From: Lojkania enalia
Taxonomy: Eukaryota; Ascomycota; Dothideomycetes; Pleosporales
Direction of reading: 5' to 3'
Assembly (NCBI GenBank): GCA_010094045.1
Contig: ML986948.1
Location: 1-21,197, forward strand
DNA length: 21,197 nucleotides
Of this stretch, positions 18,830-21,197 are shown piece by piece. Every line of letters starts with the position of its first letter. The stretch's first letter is position 1. Both the position numbers and the translations under genes were made by a program. Under the pieces are notes generated by a model that saw nothing but the letters and a program-made list of their open reading frames with translations, had not been told where the DNA came from and searched no databases.

Positions 18830-21197
18830 AGAGAACTAGAGAAGTATCTAACAGCCTACTATTAGACCCTCTAGATTCTATAGAGGAGTAATTTCGGGCC
18901 TATACTTTAGTTTTTAAAATCTACTACTTAACTCTTATATATTATTATCTACTAGGTAATCTATATTCTTTATACTATTCTTATATACCTTAATCTATTT
19001 AGTTAGAGCTTTTAGAGGTTCTAGCTAATTCGGATACTTATTATAAAAAGCTTTTAGCTTATAAAGTAAACCTATAAAATTTAAGACTTTATACTAGACC
19101 GGGTTAGGATTATATTCTACCTATTTTATACAGTATTTAAGGGTCTTATAATATAGCTTACTAGCTAGTATTTCTTTAACCTCCTACTCTTCTACCCTCT
19201 TAATAGCGATAGCGGGTAGTTTCGGAGCTTCTTACCCTAGTAGAAAGTCCTAGGGGTTCTTATATAGTAGGTTTAGTACGAAGATATTATATATTTTTAA
19301 CCCTAAGGGTAGCTGTAAATAGTATAAGTTTTTAACCTATTCTAGTACTTTAAAAGGGCCCTCCTATTAATTAGATAGCTTTCAGCTTAGTCTCTAGACT
19401 GTAAAGTTCTTAGTATTTAGATAGACTATATTACTAATCTACTAATTAATCGGTTACTAGTAATAGTTAATAATAGATTATATACAATCCTAAGCCCTCT
19501 TAATATTAGCCTTTACGGTTTCCTAAACTATATATATACGAGTTACTAGAGCTAAAATATTCTTACAATTTAATTTATCTATTATAATAATAGGATTAAT
19601 AGAATATTTCTAATTCTAACTCTAATAGGGCTTAGATCTATATAGGATCTAATATAGGGATATTCCGATAGTTATATAGAGTAGAGTTACTTATACTCGG
19701 TCGATTATAAGTAATAGAGAACTCTAGTTATTCTAGTAGAAGGATACAAAAGAGTATAGTTTCTAATTAATATACTAATTTATAATCTCTATCTATCCGT
19801 TAGTTTCTTTATAATAAGTAGTAGATAGTTTAATCTTTACGCCTAAAATATAGTAGAATTTAGACTAGAAACTAGATATAAACTAAGGTCCTTAATCTAA
19901 AATAATAGTTTTAGATATATAGCTAAAGTAGTATACCTATTAAATAAATAATTCGGCTAATCCCTATACGTTAATTATATAATAGTAGAAAATAGATATA
20001 ACTGATTTAGATAGACGATTAATTACTACTATAATCTAATTATATCCAGACTTATCTATAAGAAAATTCTTAAAGTTAATATATAGATACTATATTAGTT
20101 AATTTAGTATAAGAAGTAGGTAGATAAAACCTAGGGTTTAGGTTTATATCAGATAAACTTTATAGTATAGAATATAATTCTATATATATCGTTTATAAAT
20201 AGCCTTTATACCCTTCTAGTAGTATTTTTAAGATAGTAACTAATAGGTTTTAGTAGCGCTTAGGTATGTAGAGGATACTTAGTTATAAGTCTCTTATATA
20301 AGTTATATATAAAGGCCTAAATCTAATAGGATATATAAATAATTATCGTAGAAGAGTAGTCTATTCTCTATCTAATATTTATAGGGTAGAAGTATATGTT
20401 CTTATATAAAAGAGGCTTGGTTTTCTTATAATAATATATTAATTAACTCTAGAGAGTTTAGCGATATAATCTACTCCTAGTTTTTAATAACGTTTAATAT
20501 AGCTATTTAAGTTATTATTTAGATAATATAGGATTAGGCTAATTCAGTATTAATTCGGGGGTAAAGTTAATACGGTTTAAATAGAACTCTTAACTAGTTG
20601 TCGGTTTAAGCCGCTTTTAAGTTTTCTATATCTTATTCGCAACAACTAAGGATATTTACTCTAATATTATTCTTATCTAGAGTATACTTAATTCAGAACT
20701 AATACTAAGCTAATTCTTTAGTCTAATAAACTTAATGAGTATTAAGTACCTTTATAGTTATAAAATATTTAAGTAAGTAATAATTGGTGTATACTAGAGT
20801 TCTAGTAGCTACTAAAATAAGTTCTATCCTCTATTACTTAAACGCAGTAATAATTGTAAATAGTTTCTTATTATAGATTTCTTAGTTTAGTTCCGAACCG
20901 GATAGAACCTTACTATAGAATACTATAGGGTACTATTTTCCGTTAGGATATTTCTATAATAATACTCCTACAACTACTCTATTAGAGGTATTAGTTTCCA
21001 TTTTTGTTTCTAACGCAGGGTTAAAGTAGTAGAGAGTAGATATATTTAGTAGGGCTGACTTTAATTTCTTAAAGATAATATTACATTCTAAAATCTATAT
21101 AAAAAGGGTTATAGGGCTCTATAGTATAATAATTAGCTTTATAATATATAAGAATTCCGGTATAAACTATTAATAGAATCTAGTAAAACCTAAGAAG
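18830..21197 (-). pseudogene. pol: RNase H, integrase and chromodomain of element 3 (partial)
   Basis: From the right edge: the RT-RNase H connection (LRFY at the very end; KKLKSALLN near 21075). RNase H opens with ETNTSNRVVVGVLL near 21000-20960 (family E-T-D-A-S...) and has FYSKVLSGSELN near 20925. Integrase follows, with the first catalytic codon at 20077-20075 now Asn, Asp at 19897-19895 and Glu at 19789-19787, so D-x35-E spacing is exact. A chromodomain lies at about 19190-19040 (EVKEILASKLYYKTLKY, then an I-K-x-V-E-Y block). It is followed by YKLKAFYNKYPN, as in many fungal chromoviruses. The first candidate end is TAA at 18937-18935, but that could be a former Gln codon; a Ser/Phe/Pro-rich tail continues to about 18830. 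Confidence 0.85.

Larger units (their letters stand above)
18467..21197 (-). mobile_element. Ty3/gypsy chromovirus, 3' part (element 3), runs off the window
   Basis: Minus-strand Pol from the RT/RNase H connection through integrase and chromodomain. The 5' part (5' LTR, Gag, protease, most of RT) lies beyond 21197. The left limit is uncertain: I end it at the purine tract near 18467, but the 3' LTR should lie further left. RNase H, integrase and chromodomain share one uninterrupted frame, so unlike element 1 it has no frameshift in the visible part. RIP stops are frequent. Confidence 0.75.

Noticed and set aside
1..21197. Mitochondrial or plastid origin because of the AT-richness
   Set aside because: The content is nuclear-type: three Ty3/gypsy elements with chromodomains and a Fot1-like transposon with TA target sites. 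There are no organelle genes or tRNAs, and base bias follows CpA depletion rather than a uniform AT drive.
1..21197. CRISPR arrays, riboswitches, bacterial operons, toxin-antitoxin or phage genes
   Set aside because: No regularly spaced repeats, ribosome-binding sites or prokaryotic gene organisation are seen; candidate genes have fungal-type introns and eukaryotic transposon domains.

Overview
The window looks like a transposon graveyard from the nuclear genome of a filamentous ascomycete (Pezizomycotina). It carries the marks of heavy repeat-induced point mutation (RIP). Composition is very AT-rich, CpA (and its complement TpG) is almost absent, and TpA is in large excess: in 5701-5760 I count 14 TpA and no CpA. 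Reading frames that still align to known protein families are full of TAA/TAG where Gln or Trp is expected. Sister repeats differ almost only by C/T and G/A transitions. I see no intact protein-coding gene, tRNA, rRNA or CRISPR array.

Layout. (1) 1-1041 and 7886 to about 9100 hold remnants of one minus-strand, intron-containing gene of unknown function. It is split by the next element, and its frame rejoins when that element and one target-site copy are removed. (2) 1042-7880 is a full-length Ty3/gypsy chromovirus on the plus strand: LTRs 1042-1376 and 7512-7880, 5-bp target duplication tatag, and Gag, protease, RT, RNase H, integrase with chromodomain, and a proline-containing tail. (3) 9300-10062 is AT-rich spacer with a degenerate 31-33 bp tandem repeat resembling decayed CCTAA-type sequence. 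(4) 10063-17458 is a second plus-strand Ty3/gypsy element. Its two 303-bp LTR-like ends lie in inverted, not direct, orientation. (5) Nested in its RNase H region is a 2,049-bp Fot1/pogo-like DNA transposon (13624-15672, transposase on the minus strand, about 42-bp terminal inverted repeats, TA target duplication). (6) 17459 to about 18830 is unassigned, somewhat less AT-rich sequence with a long imperfect hairpin and a 12-bp GC palindrome. (7) About 18830-21197 is the 3' part of a third Ty3/gypsy chromovirus on the minus strand (RNase H, integrase, chromodomain), running off the window end.

Order of events inferred from nesting: an older minus-strand gene was hit by element 1. Separately, element 2 inserted and was later hit by the Fot1-like element. 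RIP affected all of them, inactivating zinc knuckles (Cys/His to Tyr) and protease and RT active sites (Asp to Asn). The integrase D-x35-E spacing is still exact in all three retroelements. No new functional system is evident. The most unusual points are the inverted LTRs, the gene whose splice sites and frame survive around a 6.8-kb insertion, and the unassigned stretch at 17.5-18.8 kb.
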